NCBI RefSeq assembly: GCF_035920345.1
Contig: NZ_CP109149.1
Location: forward strand, 8,680,001 to 8,744,000
Reading direction: 5' to 3'
Source of the DNA: Nocardia vinacea
GTDB lineage: Bacteria; Actinomycetota; Actinomycetes; Mycobacteriales; Mycobacteriaceae
Length of the DNA: 64,000 nucleotides
Shown here: positions 28,206 to 38,440 of the stretch, in pieces
How positions within the stretch are numbered: the stretch's first letter is position 1
Layout of the letters: each line of letters begins with the position of its first letter
Translations under genes and position numbers: made by a program
Notes under the pieces: generated by a model
Database searches by the model: none
What the model saw: only the letters and a program-made list of their open reading frames with translations
Told to the model about the DNA's origin: nothing

Positions 28206-29490
28206 ACTTCGGACCCGGCGGGAGACCGCGCAGCACCGCGCTGGTCCAGGCGACCGCGGGCGGCCAGCCGGTGACAGCATTGACGATGTGCTCGGGGACG
28301 GGAACGGTGTAGAAGCGCAGATCCGCGCCACGCTCCCAATAGCTTTGGACGGTAGGCAGCACCACCGACGGCGGAATCAGTTCATCCCACAGTCCGTGCC
28401 ACCACAGGATCGGCGTATCCGGAAGGTATTTGCCCAAGCTGTTGCCCTGCAGGACCCGAAGGATCTCCGGGGACGACTCCAGCGACTTGCCGGGCTGATA
28501 GTAGGCGCTGATGGGCCGGTAGACACCGGTGAGCGCAATGCTCGCGTAGCACCGACTTCGGACATCCTCGATGATCTGCTGCCCCTCGGTGGTCAGCAGA
28601 TCGGCGGGATCGAAGACGTCCGGGTATTCCCGGGCCAGACTCGCGGAGCCGAGCCACATGGTGAAGTTGCTGGTGCCGGTGAGCCCGGGTTCCGCGTGGG
28701 TCGCATACCTGGCCTCCGCCACCAGGTCACCGGGCGTGCCGCCGATGGTGGTGCCGAGCAGCCGCACATCGGGTGCGTAGCTTGCGCGCAGCTCGGCCGC
28801 GCGAATGGAACCCGAACCGCCGCCGGAATATCCGTACAGCGCGATGCCGGAATCGGTGAGGTCGAGGGCGGGATCGTTCTTCATCGCGCGCAGGCTGTCG
28901 AGGACCATCTTGCCCTCGGCATAGGTGTTGAAGGTATTGAACTTTCCGTCGAAGTCCGGCACGTTGATCGCGAAACCCTGTGCCAGCCAATAGATCACCA
29001 GCGCCGACTCCTTCATGGTGCCGGTCTGCATGGTGTGCGAGGGATTGCAGGCCGAATCGGTGGAGTCGATCGCCTCTTGGAAGGACAACACCGGCCGGGG
29101 GCTGCCCTGCCACGGAATGCCGGGCACCACAACGGTTGTCGCGGTGACGATCGGATTGTCGTGCACGTCGTTCGAGCGGAACAGCAGCTGCTTGGTATAA
29201 ACCGGGAAGGGAATGCCGAGCACCCGCGTCTGTACTTCGCGGCTGCGCACGATCTGCCCCGGCTGATACGACGCGAGATCCGCGGGATCGTCGTACCACG
29301 GGTCCTGATCCGGCGACGGGATCGGCAGCAGATCATAGATTTGCGGCTCGGTCGGCAACTGCGGCAGCTGGTTCTGATCCGGTGGGAAATTCGGCGGGAA
29401 GCCCGGATCGGCGAGCGCCACCCCGGCACTGCCCATTGCCAGACCTGCCGCCACCGCCAGCACCGCGAGCCGCCGCCGAGATCGCTTCAC
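28159..29490 (-). CDS. Secreted lipase (LIP/secretory lipase family)
   Basis: About 443 residues from the GTG at 29490, preceded by GGAGG at 6 nt; a frame from 29529 also exists. A Sec signal is present (RRRLAVLAVAAGLAMGSAGV ... ALADP). The lipase elbow reads LYGYSGGGSGS, with conserved segments SYQPGQIVRSREVQT and VPDFDGKFNTF near the N-terminal half and WWHGLWDELIPP in the C-terminal region, supplying the catalytic Ser and Asp. The acidic, Pro-rich linker after the signal (PGFPPNFPPDQNQLPQLP) is common in actinobacterial members. It overlaps the end of the GlxA-type gene by 47 nt on the opposite strand. Confidence 0.88.
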   Translation of the reverse strand: MKRSRRRLAVLAVAAGLAMGSAGVALADPGFPPNFPPDQNQLPQLPTEPQIYDLLPIPSPDQDPWYDDPADLASYQPGQIVRSREVQTRVLGIPFPVYTKQLLFRSNDVHDNPIVTATTVVVPGIPWQGSPRPVLSFQEAIDSTDSACNPSHTMQTGTMKESALVIYWLAQGFAINVPDFDGKFNTFNTYAEGKMVLDSLRAMKNDPALDLTDSGIALYGYSGGGSGSIRAAELRASYAPDVRLLGTTIGGTPGDLVAEARYATHAEPGLTGTSNFTMWLGSASLAREYPDVFDPADLLTTEGQQIIEDVRSRCYASIALTGVYRPISAYYQPGKSLESSPEILRVLQGNSLGKYLPDTPILWWHGLWDELIPPSVVLPTVQSYWERGADLRFYTVPVPEHIVNAVTGWPPAVAWTSAVLRGLPPGPKFKADFQPLPPGFPGS

Positions 29491-29685
29491 CGCATCCTCC
29501 GAATGTTCATTGATCCGCCAGCCGATCATGGGTTCGGCTTGCTGGATTCAGCTCACCGCAATTGACGGCGCAGGTCTATTGGCATGATGCAGAGCCTGGA
29601 CCTCGGGTCTTGTGCATCTGCACGAACCCGCTCGGCCGAGAGTGTCCCGGACCGGATATCACCTTCGGGACCGCCAGGGTACCCA

Positions 29686-29697
29686 TTGAAGCTTCAA
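29686..29697. promoter_or_regulatory. 12-bp palindrome upstream of amino-acid permease
   Basis: TTGAAGCTTCAA is a perfect palindrome, 78 bp before the permease start and 12 bp before the larger inverted repeat at 29710. It may be part of the same control region. Confidence 0.45.
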
Positions 29698-29709
29698 ATA
29701 AAACGCATT

Positions 29710-29737
29710 GAATGTACCGCTAAATAACGGTACATTC
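29710..29737. promoter_or_regulatory. Perfect 10-bp inverted repeat upstream of amino-acid permease
   Basis: GAATGTACCG (29710-29719) and CGGTACATTC (29728-29737) flank the 8-nt spacer CTAAATAA, in an AT-rich stretch 38 bp before the permease start. The dyad spacing fits a dimeric repressor such as a GntR or TetR protein; no such gene is adjacent. Confidence 0.6.
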
Positions 29738-29774
29738 TTCCGCGACATGACTTCCCTTACTGGAAGGCCTGGTC

Positions 29775-31331
29775 GTGATCGCAGTTCGGGGACCAGTTGA
29801 GTTATCGGCGCTCGCAGATGCGCTGCATGCCGAGGATGTCGGTTATCGCAGATCGCTGCGCGCGCGCCAAGTGCAGATGATCGCAATCGGCGGGGTGATC
29901 GGCACCGGGTTGTTTCTCGGCGCCGGTGGGCGACTCGCCAGCGCCGGACCGGGATTGTTCCTGGTGTATGCGGTGTGCGGCGTATTCGTCTTCTTCATCC
30001 TGCGCGCGCTCGGCGAACTGGTGCTGCATCGTCCCTCCGCCGGATCCTTCGTCTCCTATGCGCGCGAGTTCTACGGGGAGAAGATGGCTTTCGCGGTTGG
30101 GTGGACCTACTTCTTCCACTGGTGTATGACCGGGATCGTCGATATCACCGCCATTGCCACCTATGTGCACTACTGGGGCGCGTTCGAGGTCGTCCCGCAC
30201 TGGGTGATCGCGCTCATCGCCCTGATCGCGGTGGTGAGTACCAACCTGATCTCGGTGCGCTGGTTCGGCGAACTGGAGTTCTGGGTCGCGCTGATCAAAG
30301 TCGTTGCCCTGGTGGGCTTTCTGATCGTCGGCACGATCTTCCTCGCCGGTCGCTTCCCGATTCAGGGTGCGCAGACCGGGGTCGGGGTGATGACTCAGCA
30401 CGGTGGATTGTTCCCGACCGGTGTGCTGCCGCTGGTCACGGTCATTACCGGTGTCGTATTCGCCTATGCCGCAGTCGAACTGGTCGGCATTGCGGCCGGT
30501 GAGGCGGAACATCCGGAGACAATCATGCCGCGGTCGATCAACTCCGTCATCGCCCGCATCGGACTGTTCTATGTCGGTTCGCTGGTGCTGCTCGGACTGC
30601 TGTTGCCATATACGGTCTTTCGGGCCGGTGAGAGTCCGTTCGTCACGTTCTTCGCGAAAATCGGTGTGCCGGCGGCCGGTTCGATCATGAACCTGGTCGT
30701 GCTCACCGCCGCGTTCTCCAGCCTCAATGCCGGGTTGTACTCGACCGGCCGGATTCTGCGTTCGATGTCGATGAACGGCAGCGCACCCGGTGTGGCGGCG
30801 CGTATGTCGCGGGCGGGCGTACCGTACGTCGGCATTCTCGCCACCGGCGCAATCGCGCTGGTCGGCGTCGGACTCGATGCGGTGGTGCCGGACAAGGCAT
30901 TCGAGATCGTGCTGAACGCGTCCGCACTCGGCACCATTGTGTCGTGGACTGCGGTTGTGCTCTGTCACCTCCGACTCTGGCGCGAATGGCGCCGCGGTTT
31001 GGCCTGGCGCCCGGCCTCCCGCCTACCCGGCACCCCCTACACCGATGTGGCGACCCTGCTCTTCCTGGCCACCGTGGTCGTCCTGATGGTCTGCACCGGC
31101 GATATGGTCCAGCGCATTGCCGTACTCGTGATGCTCGTCGTCCTGGGGCCGGCTTTGGTCGGCGGCTGGTTCCTCGCGCGCCGAAAAGTGTTGCGAATAG
31201 CCCGCATCCGCCAACATCACACCGGCCAGTTCGAGGTAGTTGCCGAGCGTCCGCCTCTCGGGCCTTCGGCCGAACCGGAAGTGATCATCGAGCCTCTGAA
31301 GTCCCGCTACGCCAACCCGGATCCGCGCTAG
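29775..31331 (+). CDS. Amino-acid permease (APC superfamily, GabP/AnsP-like)
   Basis: 518 residues with twelve predicted membrane helices. The start is GTG, preceded by GGAAGG. The first helix carries the APC signature [19 protein letters not shown], in which the unwound GxG segment binds the amino-acid backbone. Typical later segments are [15 protein letters not shown] and [18 protein letters not shown]. Family members import amino acids or GABA by proton symport. The C-terminal tail of about 40 residues is soluble. Two palindromes just upstream suggest dedicated control. Confidence 0.9.
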   Translation: MIAVRGPVELSALADALHAEDVGYRRSLRARQVQMIAIGGVIGTGLFLGAGGRLASAGPGLFLVYAVCGVFVFFILRALGELVLHRPSAGSFVSYAREFYGEKMAFAVGWTYFFHWCMTGIVDITAIATYVHYWGAFEVVPHWVIALIALIAVVSTNLISVRWFGELEFWVALIKVVALVGFLIVGTIFLAGRFPIQGAQTGVGVMTQHGGLFPTGVLPLVTVITGVVFAYAAVELVGIAAGEAEHPETIMPRSINSVIARIGLFYVGSLVLLGLLLPYTVFRAGESPFVTFFAKIGVPAAGSIMNLVVLTAAFSSLNAGLYSTGRILRSMSMNGSAPGVAARMSRAGVPYVGILATGAIALVGVGLDAVVPDKAFEIVLNASALGTIVSWTAVVLCHLRLWREWRRGLAWRPASRLPGTPYTDVATLLFLATVVVLMVCTGDMVQRIAVLVMLVVLGPALVGGWFLARRKVLRIARIRQHHTGQFEVVAERPPLGPSAEPEVIIEPLKSRYANPDPR

Positions 31332-31839
31332 GGGCCGGTATACATCGGGAGATCCGATGATTTTCGCGTTGGCGCGTACTCGCGGTCGCAGCGATGGGCG
31401 GGCAATCGTCGCGCTTCCTCGATCGGGCTAGCGGTCCGCGCGGGGACAGCCCGGTAGGTTTGCTCGCTATTTCTGGAAAATGCCGGGCTACAGCCACTTT
31501 CGTGGTAAGTCGGCGCTCGATCGAGCGTGACCACAGGCAGCGTTGTGGCGACATCCGCGCCCGATTATGCGTCGGGTAGCGCGAATGTTCCGCGACCGCG
31601 CAGGGCGAACAAACGGTGAACAGCCGCGGTCGCGGTGGAGACGAAAAGTCAACGGGCTCCGCTGTTTTCGCAGTACTCCGTTCACTGATCGGAGGGTGGT
31701 CGTTCACGGCGCGTGGTTAGCGTTTGAAGCTGTCGTTTCCGGAGACTGTTGAGCAGCTCCGAGGTTTGTCCGCTTCGATGCCCGTCTTGCCATGCCGTGC
31801 CTGCGTTCGGGGTGCGCGGAAACGAATCAGGTAGTGGTA
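31332..31839. other. Intergenic region of about 500 bp
   Basis: No convincing gene on either strand. It holds the perfect palindrome CGCTCGATCGAGCG at 31514-31527. The right-hand end must contain the promoter of the VirB6-like gene. Composition is more mixed than in the flanking coding regions. Confidence 0.4.
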
Positions 31840-34281
31840 GTGAACAACTGGAGATCGGACTGCTGGGATCCGGATCGCTGGCAGTTGCCCGCGGTGCTGC
31901 GGCGGTGTCGGACGTGGATACGCGCGACGCGGCGGCGGTGCTGGACGGTTGGGATCCTGCTCACAGTCTTCGTTCTGGTCGTCTTCCCGGGTCTACTCGG
32001 CGCCACTGCCTCGGCCACGGCCGAAGGCGGCACCCGCACCGCCGGATCGTCGGTGGGCAGCGCGCTCGGCTGGACCCACGTCGCCGATTCCTCGGGTGTC
32101 GAAGCCGCCAGTTATGTGTTCGCCACCGACCACGGCGGTGTGCTCAATCCGGGCGATACCGCGATTTCCCTGGTGATCGGCCTGGAATTCGCGGGCTGGA
32201 AAATCATTGTGATCACAGCGATCTGGCTGATCGGCTACGCCCTGAGTTTCGAGTGGCTGAACCTCTTCTCGAAAGCACTGCTCGGTGTGGCGCACAGCTT
32301 GACCGGACAGATCGCGACGCCGATCATGCTGGTGACCGCCGCGACGATCGGCGCATTCTTCGTCGCGTGGTTCGTGGTGCGCGGCCTCTACTCCAAAGCC
32401 AGCCTGCAAGTGGTGACCATGATCATGGTCGGATTGCTGGGACCGATATTCCTTGCCGAGCCCCTGGCCGATGTGCTGTCGTCGGACGGCCTGCTCGCGA
32501 AGGGCCGCGATCTCGGCATTTCGGTGGCTGCCGGGCTGAACGGCGATAACAATATCGATCCGCACCACATGGTGGCGACCATGCAGGGCACGCTGACCGA
32601 CAACTTCGTTCGTCGTCCGCTGCAGGTCTGGAACTTCGGGCATGTAGTCGACGAGCAGGCCTCATGCCGTGCCGCGTGGTCGGCCGGTGTCACAGCGCGC
32701 AGCGAAGACCGGGTGAAAAAGGGGATCGGCGCCTGCGGGGACAGCGCGGCCAAGGAATCGATGGAGAATCCGAATTTCGAACAGATCGGCACCGGCCTAT
32801 TGCTGCTGCTGGCCGGGGCGATCCTGCTCGCTTTCGGGGCCGTGCTCGCGATCAAGGTGATCCGGGCGGCACTCGACACGATCTACCACGGATTGATGTC
32901 GATCTTCGGTTTCGCCGCAGGCGGATTCGTGTACGGACCTACGCAGACGTTCCTGATCCGCAATGTCGTCGACAGCTTCGTCGCCGCGGCACGCATGACT
33001 GCCTACACCATCTTTCTCGGCGTTTATGTGCTGATCCTGGGGGACCTGTTCAAGCTCGCCGGTGATCAGGTCATGGTGGTGTTCATCATCGGCGCGATCT
33101 TCGAGATCGTGGCGATCCTTCAGCTCAAACGCCTCAGTAAAAGTCTGGACCGCGGCAATGAATGGATTGCGAATCGGTTCGCATTGGCCGTGCAGGGCAG
33201 CGGTGGTGGCGCACGCGGTTCGGGTGGCAGCGCGACCGCCCTCGGCATGGGAGTGACCGGCGCGGGCCATTCCATGCGTATGGGGATGCTGCCTGCTCTC
33301 GCCGCGTTCAGCACGGTCAGCAATTCGCCTGCGACCGAATGGCTCTGGGGACGGACCCGTTCACCGCTGCGGCCGTTCTCCCGGATGGAGCGTGAGGCGC
33401 AATTGGGGCAATGGGGATTCTGGGGCGCGCCAGGTGTGGGTGGCCCCGACGGCTCCTATGCCCAGGCATACGTGCACCGGCCCGTGTTCGCGCGGGCGGC
33501 CCGGGAGGCCGCGCTTGCCACGCCGAATGGCGGCATCAATACCGTTCGCGGCGCGGCCGCGGCGATACAGGGTCTGGTGGATATCGGCGGGAAGATCACC
33601 GATGCACCGGCGGCATTGCTCGCCGCCGGATTCACCGACGAGGACATCATGTTCAACGCCATTCGTTCGTCGTCGATCGTCGATGACAACGCCAAGGGCT
33701 GGACGCTCGGCAATAACCATCTCGGCCGCGTGGTAGCCGCAGTCCAACGTGTCCAGGACTCGTCGCTTCGACTCCTCGAGGGTGGCAGCTCTACCGGCGA
33801 AGTCGCGGCGGATCTCGCTACCTTGCAGGCCGCCGCATTCCGGTATCGGCGCTCGGCCCCCGCGGGCGTCACTCTTACCACGGACGAGGAGCAATTCGTC
33901 ACCGCATACCTGGGCACACCCACAGAGGACGTGGCCCGGGCTCTCCAAACCGTCGCCGGTGGCGGCACCGTCACGTCGGGCCCATTGTTCGGTACTCCAT
34001 TCGCAAACGACGCCCTCGCCGCCAGGCGCATGTTGGGGCAGATCGGAAGCAGGCAGGCAGACCTCGTCTTGACCAGCGTCAACGATGTATTGAGCAATCC
34101 GGCGGACCAAGAGTTGCTCCGCGTTGCTCGTGGCCACATCTCCGATACGGTTCTCACCGACCAAGCGTTGAGCGGGGCCAAACGAACAGCGACGAACACG
34201 CCGACGCCGCCGAGGCAAGGCAGTCCACGGCGGCCTGGCTGGGCCCCGCCGATGGCTGGGGTCGGCGCCCGGCTGAATTGA
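31840..34281 (+). CDS. VirB6/TrbL-like multi-pass membrane protein
   Basis: About 813 residues from the GTG at 31840; in-frame starts exist back to 31792. After a first helix (VGILLTVFVLVVFPGLLGAT) come four to six further helices (WKIIVITAIWLIGYALSFEW; VVTMIMVGLLGPIFLAEPLA; IGTGLLLLLAGAILLAFGA; MTAYTIFLGVYVLILGDL). A soluble C-terminal region of about 370 residues rich in Ala, Gly and Arg follows. Topology, the extracellular loop of about 130 residues and the overall size resemble actinobacterial VirB6/TrbL channel proteins of conjugative type IV secretion. No VirB4, relaxase or coupling protein is nearby, so it is an orphan or serves another purpose. Confidence 0.6.
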   Translation: MNNWRSDCWDPDRWQLPAVLRRCRTWIRATRRRCWTVGILLTVFVLVVFPGLLGATASATAEGGTRTAGSSVGSALGWTHVADSSGVEAASYVFATDHGGVLNPGDTAISLVIGLEFAGWKIIVITAIWLIGYALSFEWLNLFSKALLGVAHSLTGQIATPIMLVTAATIGAFFVAWFVVRGLYSKASLQVVTMIMVGLLGPIFLAEPLADVLSSDGLLAKGRDLGISVAAGLNGDNNIDPHHMVATMQGTLTDNFVRRPLQVWNFGHVVDEQASCRAAWSAGVTARSEDRVKKGIGACGDSAAKESMENPNFEQIGTGLLLLLAGAILLAFGAVLAIKVIRAALDTIYHGLMSIFGFAAGGFVYGPTQTFLIRNVVDSFVAAARMTAYTIFLGVYVLILGDLFKLAGDQVMVVFIIGAIFEIVAILQLKRLSKSLDRGNEWIANRFALAVQGSGGGARGSGGSATALGMGVTGAGHSMRMGMLPALAAFSTVSNSPATEWLWGRTRSPLRPFSRMEREAQLGQWGFWGAPGVGGPDGSYAQAYVHRPVFARAAREAALATPNGGINTVRGAAAAIQGLVDIGGKITDAPAALLAAGFTDEDIMFNAIRSSSIVDDNAKGWTLGNNHLGRVVAAVQRVQDSSLRLLEGGSSTGEVAADLATLQAAAFRYRRSAPAGVTLTTDEEQFVTAYLGTPTEDVARALQTVAGGGTVTSGPLFGTPFANDALAARRMLGQIGSRQADLVLTSVNDVLSNPADQELLRVARGHISDTVLTDQALSGAKRTATNTPTPPRQGSPRRPGWAPPMAGVGARLN

Positions 34282-34290
34282 GGTGGTGCG

Positions 34291-35322
34291 CTATCCGTTC
34301 AGCGCGTCGCGGATCATCGGCCACGACCTGTGCAGGTCTTCCTGCCAATAGCCCCACGAGTGGGTGCCGGTGGGGCGCAGGTCGAAGGTGGCGGGGATGC
34401 TCAGTTGTTGGAGGCGATCGCGCAGTGCGTGCGCGCACTGGTTGGTGATGGCCTCCAGCACACCGCCATTGACGAGTTGGCCGACGAGTTTGCCTCCGTT
34501 GCCGCGGATGCCGTGACCGTCGAGGGTATCGAGCGCTCCGGGGACGCCCGTTCCGGTCGAGACGTAAACGGCTGTGCCGCGCAGCATTTCGGCATGCACA
34601 TAGGGGTCGTTGGCGGCCCACGCCGGATCACTGGGCGGCCCCCACATATTGATCGGATTGCCCCGCCACCGCAGGACGACGGCATCGATCATGGCTTGGC
34701 CCAGCGGGTCACTGGTCTGGACGCAACCGCTGTAGGAGCCGATGGCCCGGTAGCGTCCGGGTGCCGCGAGTGCGAGCTGAAATACCGATGTGGCGGCCAT
34801 GGAGATCCCCGCGACCGCGTCGGCGCCGCTGCCGTTGAAGGCCGAGTCGATGATCGGCGGTAGTTCCTGGGTCAGGAAGGTGGTCCAGCGTTGGCGGCCG
34901 AGGATCGGATCGTCGTTGCGCCAATCGGTGAAGTAACTGCCATTGCCACCCATCGGGGTGACGACCGTGACCTGTTTGTCGCGGAAGAAATCGACGATAT
35001 CCGTCTGCTCGGGCCAACTGCTTGCATCCGCGCCACCGCTCGCGCCGTTGAGTAGGTACAGGGTCGGTGTCGGTAGCGAACTATCCGGTGCCCGAAGCAC
35101 TTTGACGAGGATATCGGTGTCCATTGCGGCCGAGTACAGCCGCAGGTCGAGCATGCCGTCCGGATTCTCGACCATGCCGACGAGATGTGAGCCGTCGGCG
35201 GCGGGGCGAGCGGCGGCGGTAGCCGTGGTGACCGTGATCGGGCCACTTGGGTCCGAGCGTGCGGGCACGGCGGCCAGACTCACCGCGGAGATGAGCGCCA
35301 TCAGCCCTGTCGCAGTTCGCAC
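34291..35322 (-). CDS. Antigen 85-like mycolyltransferase/esterase (copy 1)
   Basis: 343 residues from the GTG at 35322, preceded by GGAAGAG. An N-terminal signal (TGLMALISAVSLAAVPARS) exports it. The esterase D/Ag85 fold is shown by LRLYSAAMDTDILVKVLRA, YLLNGASGGAD, GGNGSYFTDW, the nucleophile motif GISMAATS and the terminal His in TGTHSWGYWQEDLHRSWP. Ag85-type enzymes move mycolic acids between trehalose mycolates and arabinogalactan. It has the same length as the second copy at 39433; the two frame an envelope-lipid gene group. The 3' ends of this gene and the VirB6-like gene are 10 bp apart. Confidence 0.9.
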   Translation of the reverse strand: MRTATGLMALISAVSLAAVPARSDPSGPITVTTATAAARPAADGSHLVGMVENPDGMLDLRLYSAAMDTDILVKVLRAPDSSLPTPTLYLLNGASGGADASSWPEQTDIVDFFRDKQVTVVTPMGGNGSYFTDWRNDDPILGRQRWTTFLTQELPPIIDSAFNGSGADAVAGISMAATSVFQLALAAPGRYRAIGSYSGCVQTSDPLGQAMIDAVVLRWRGNPINMWGPPSDPAWAANDPYVHAEMLRGTAVYVSTGTGVPGALDTLDGHGIRGNGGKLVGQLVNGGVLEAITNQCAHALRDRLQQLSIPATFDLRPTGTHSWGYWQEDLHRSWPMIRDALNG

Positions 35323-35520
35323 TCGACTCTTCCTTCCCGCTATCCGATGCCGTCGCCACGATAGTCGGCAATTACCAGGGCAGATAAGGCTATTTGGACG
35401 ATCTTTCGGCGAAATGCATTGCTGCTGGGGGACATCACAAAGTTCGAGCCCGGCCATGGTCGACAGGCAATGCGTGCCGTTGACTGAGATTCTCCTGGAT
35501 TAGCGAATTGAGGGCATCCT

Positions 35521-36942
35521 TTGGTCAATTTCGGTTTCTTCGATGAATGGCATCCCGAGGGCGGTCGGCTCACCGCATGGACAGCGTCGCCGAGCTCGCG
35601 GGCGGCGGTGCGGACCGCCCCGATACACGCAACAGGTCCCTCTTACCAGCAGGAGGCGTATCTGCGGACCGCGTATCGCAATGCCGATGCGGGCGTTCGA
35701 GCTTCGCGATTGTGCATGATTGCCTTCGATATTCCGGGTGCTCCGGTCCGCGATGCGCTGACCCGCGCATGCAACGCATTCCTGCGACGGCACGACACGT
35801 TTTGGAGCTGGTTTTCGTTTACCGCAGATGGCCGGATCGTGCGGCATGTGGCGCGGCCGGAGGATATCGAATTCGTCGCTACCGACCACGGTGAATTCAC
35901 CGACAGCGTCGCGATTCGCGAGCGGGTACAGGCCGAAACGCCGGGTCCGTTCGAATGGGATTGCTTCAGCTTCGGCGTGATCGATCACGGCGATTCGTTT
36001 ACGGTGTATGGCGCAGTGGATCATCTGCACACCGACGGGGTTGCGCAGGCGCTGTCGTGTGTGGATCTGCTGACGCTGTACGGCAACGAATTATCCGGCG
36101 GCCGAGTGCCTTCCGCGCCCGTCGACGGTCACCTCGCCTATTGTGCGCGCGAACGCGGGCTCAATGAACAACTCACGCTCGCATCACCGCAGATCCGGCA
36201 GTGGGTCGAGCTGCTGCACCTCAATGATGGTGATATGCCGTCGTTTCCACTGGATCTCGGACTGACCGACGGGGACCATATACGGGGTGCGCAGGTGACG
36301 CTGCCGCTGATGAGCGAGGCCGAAGCATTGCGATTCGAGCAGGTCTGCCAGGACCACGGCGGCCGATTCATCGGCGGGCTATTCACCGTGCTCGCCATGA
36401 CGGAGCTCGAATTGACCGGTCGGGATCGGTATTTCGGACTCACCCCGGCCAATACCCGCGCCACACCCGGCGAGGCGACCTCGGTGGGCTGGTACACCAA
36501 CCTCATTCCGGTCACCGCGGCGATCCGGCCGGATGACACCTTCACCTCCCTCGTTGCCTCGGTCCAGGACGCAACCGGGCGGGCCAAGGAGCTGACCGAT
36601 ATTTCGCCGCACCGAGTGCTCGAGCTGGTCACGCCGGATCTGGGCATCCGGACGAAGCCGGGCTGGGCGGCGCCGATGCTGTCGTATGTCGACGTCCGCA
36701 GGATGGCGGGCGCGGAAATGTTCGATCGGATCAACGGCGGTCTGTACGGCAATCGGGCCAGTGCGACCGAGGTCTACCTCTGGATAAACCGGTTCAACGA
36801 GGTGACCACGCTGAGCCTGATGTTTCCGGATACCCCGCAGGCGCACGCGTCGATCGACCGGTATGCGAAGGCGCTGACCGCGGTTATTACCGCGGTGGTC
36901 GCGGACGGTGACTATGCCGTGCGGGTCGACGTCTTGTCATGA
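35521..36942 (+). CDS. PapA-type acyltransferase (condensation-domain family)
   Basis: 473 residues with a TTG start at 35521, preceded by GAGGG; no ATG or GTG fits better. It resembles mycobacterial polyketide-associated acyltransferases PapA, which attach acyl chains to trehalose or glycolipids. The catalytic HxxxDG motif is in YGAVDHLHTDGVAQAL. Conserved C-domain segments include SWFSFTADGRI, GLFTVLAMTELELTGRD and VGWYTNLIPVTAAIRPDD. Its stop overlaps the start of the broken PMT-type gene (ATGA), so the two were once coupled. No polyketide synthase is nearby. Confidence 0.85.
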   Translation: MVNFGFFDEWHPEGGRLTAWTASPSSRAAVRTAPIHATGPSYQQEAYLRTAYRNADAGVRASRLCMIAFDIPGAPVRDALTRACNAFLRRHDTFWSWFSFTADGRIVRHVARPEDIEFVATDHGEFTDSVAIRERVQAETPGPFEWDCFSFGVIDHGDSFTVYGAVDHLHTDGVAQALSCVDLLTLYGNELSGGRVPSAPVDGHLAYCARERGLNEQLTLASPQIRQWVELLHLNDGDMPSFPLDLGLTDGDHIRGAQVTLPLMSEAEALRFEQVCQDHGGRFIGGLFTVLAMTELELTGRDRYFGLTPANTRATPGEATSVGWYTNLIPVTAAIRPDDTFTSLVASVQDATGRAKELTDISPHRVLELVTPDLGIRTKPGWAAPMLSYVDVRRMAGAEMFDRINGGLYGNRASATEVYLWINRFNEVTTLSLMFPDTPQAHASIDRYAKALTAVITAVVADGDYAVRVDVLS

Positions 36943-38407
36943 TTGTCCGGCTTTTCCGCGTCGCCCCTTGCTTTGCCGACGAGGCGCTGGTGACCAGCGC
37001 GACCCGGGCACATGACGCTGATCTGCGAAATACACTGCCGCCGTTTGCATTACGTCCTGTGGCCGCAATCACCGGGCTCGTCGGGGTCGTACTGCTGGCG
37101 CGAGCGGACCGGTACGGCTACTTCGGTGACGAACTGTACTTCTTATCGGCCGGTCATCGGCTCTCCTTCGGCTACGTCGACCAGGGCCCATTGCTACCAC
37201 TCATCGCTCGATGCGTGGACTGGATTGATACGGGTTCACTTGTCGCACTGCGTATTCCGTCGATCATGGCGGCTCTGCTCGCGATCGTCACGGCCGCCGC
37301 GTCGGCCCGCGAATTCGGCGGCGGGCGTTTCGCGCAGGTACTGGCGGCACTGGCCTACGCCTGCTGCCCGTTCGCGATCACCCAGTCGGCCACGCTGTCG
37401 ACCTTCGCCCTCGATGCCACATTGGTTTCGGCGCTGATCTGGTTGACCGTGTACTGGATTCGGATTCGTGACGATCGGCTCCTGATCGTGGCCGCCGCGG
37501 TGGTCGCGCTGGATCTACAGGTGAAACTATTGGCTCCGGTGCTGATCGCCGGTATCGGTCTCGGCGTCATTGTTTTCGGTCCGAGAGATCTGCTTCGGCC
37601 GCCTGCCGTGTGGTTCGGTGCCGCGTTTTCGGTGGTGTCGGTCCTACCAGGACTGGTGTGGCAGGCGCGGCATGGGTGGCCACAACTGGCCATGGGTGCG
37701 ACGATACGAGCCGAACAGCAGGCCGCGAGCGGTGGCGTCGCCGGATTGCCGATGCAGTTCGCCATGCTGACCGGCATCGGCGGATTCCTTGCCCTGGTTG
37801 GCATTTGGGCCTTGACGAGGCATTCCGCGCTGCGGCCGTATCTGTTCGGTGGGCGAAGGCTACGGGAATCGCCCTGTCCGCGCTCGCCGCGACAATCGCT
37901 GTGGCCGTGGTGTTTCTGTTGCCGGTATCGTCGGCTGCCCGAGATCGGCCGACGAATACACAGAGCGAGTTGTCCACCCGAATGCGCGTATTCGGCACCA
38001 GCGGTTGGTACGAACTGGCCGCAGCCGTCGATATCGCTTACCGCACAGTCTATCTCGATGAGCGCGCCAACACAGTCGTTGTTACGCAAACCTATTGGCA
38101 AGCGAGCGCGCTGGACCGACTCGGCCGCACCGACCGGCCCGCGATCTACAGCCCCAACCGCGGATTCGCCTACTTCGGTCAGCCGTCGGAGACCCACTCC
38201 ACGGTGCTGTACGTCGCTCCTGAAACAGCGGAACCGATTTTGCGACATACATTTTCGGATGTCACGTCGGTGGCGCGCATTGATGATCGACGCGGATTTC
38301 CCGGTATCAACCGCGAGATCGTCATCTGGCGCTGCGACCACATCATCCGCCCCTGGGCCGAAACCTGGCCGCAACTGATCACCAACGTGCTCGACCCGGG
38401 TATCTGA
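36939..38407 (+). pseudogene. Frameshifted, internally deleted PMT-family glycosyltransferase
   Basis: The first frame (from ATG 36939, overlapping the acyltransferase stop) encodes about 310 residues of a GT39/PMT-like membrane protein: RYGYFGDELYFLSAGHRLSF carries the catalytic Asp-Glu pair, followed by VDQGPLLPLIAR and many helices up to SALRPYLFG near 37848. From there a different frame continues the protein sense (WAKATGIALSALAATIAV, then the C-terminal soluble domain to the stop at 38407). The usual segment between these parts, about 50-80 residues in relatives, is missing. So one deletion removed a segment and changed the frame. Such enzymes transfer sugars from polyprenyl phosphate in the cell wall. 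A sequencing error could explain a frameshift but not the missing segment. Confidence 0.75.
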
Positions 38408-38440
38408 CATCCCCGTGGTTTTCGAGGAAAGGGACTCTCA

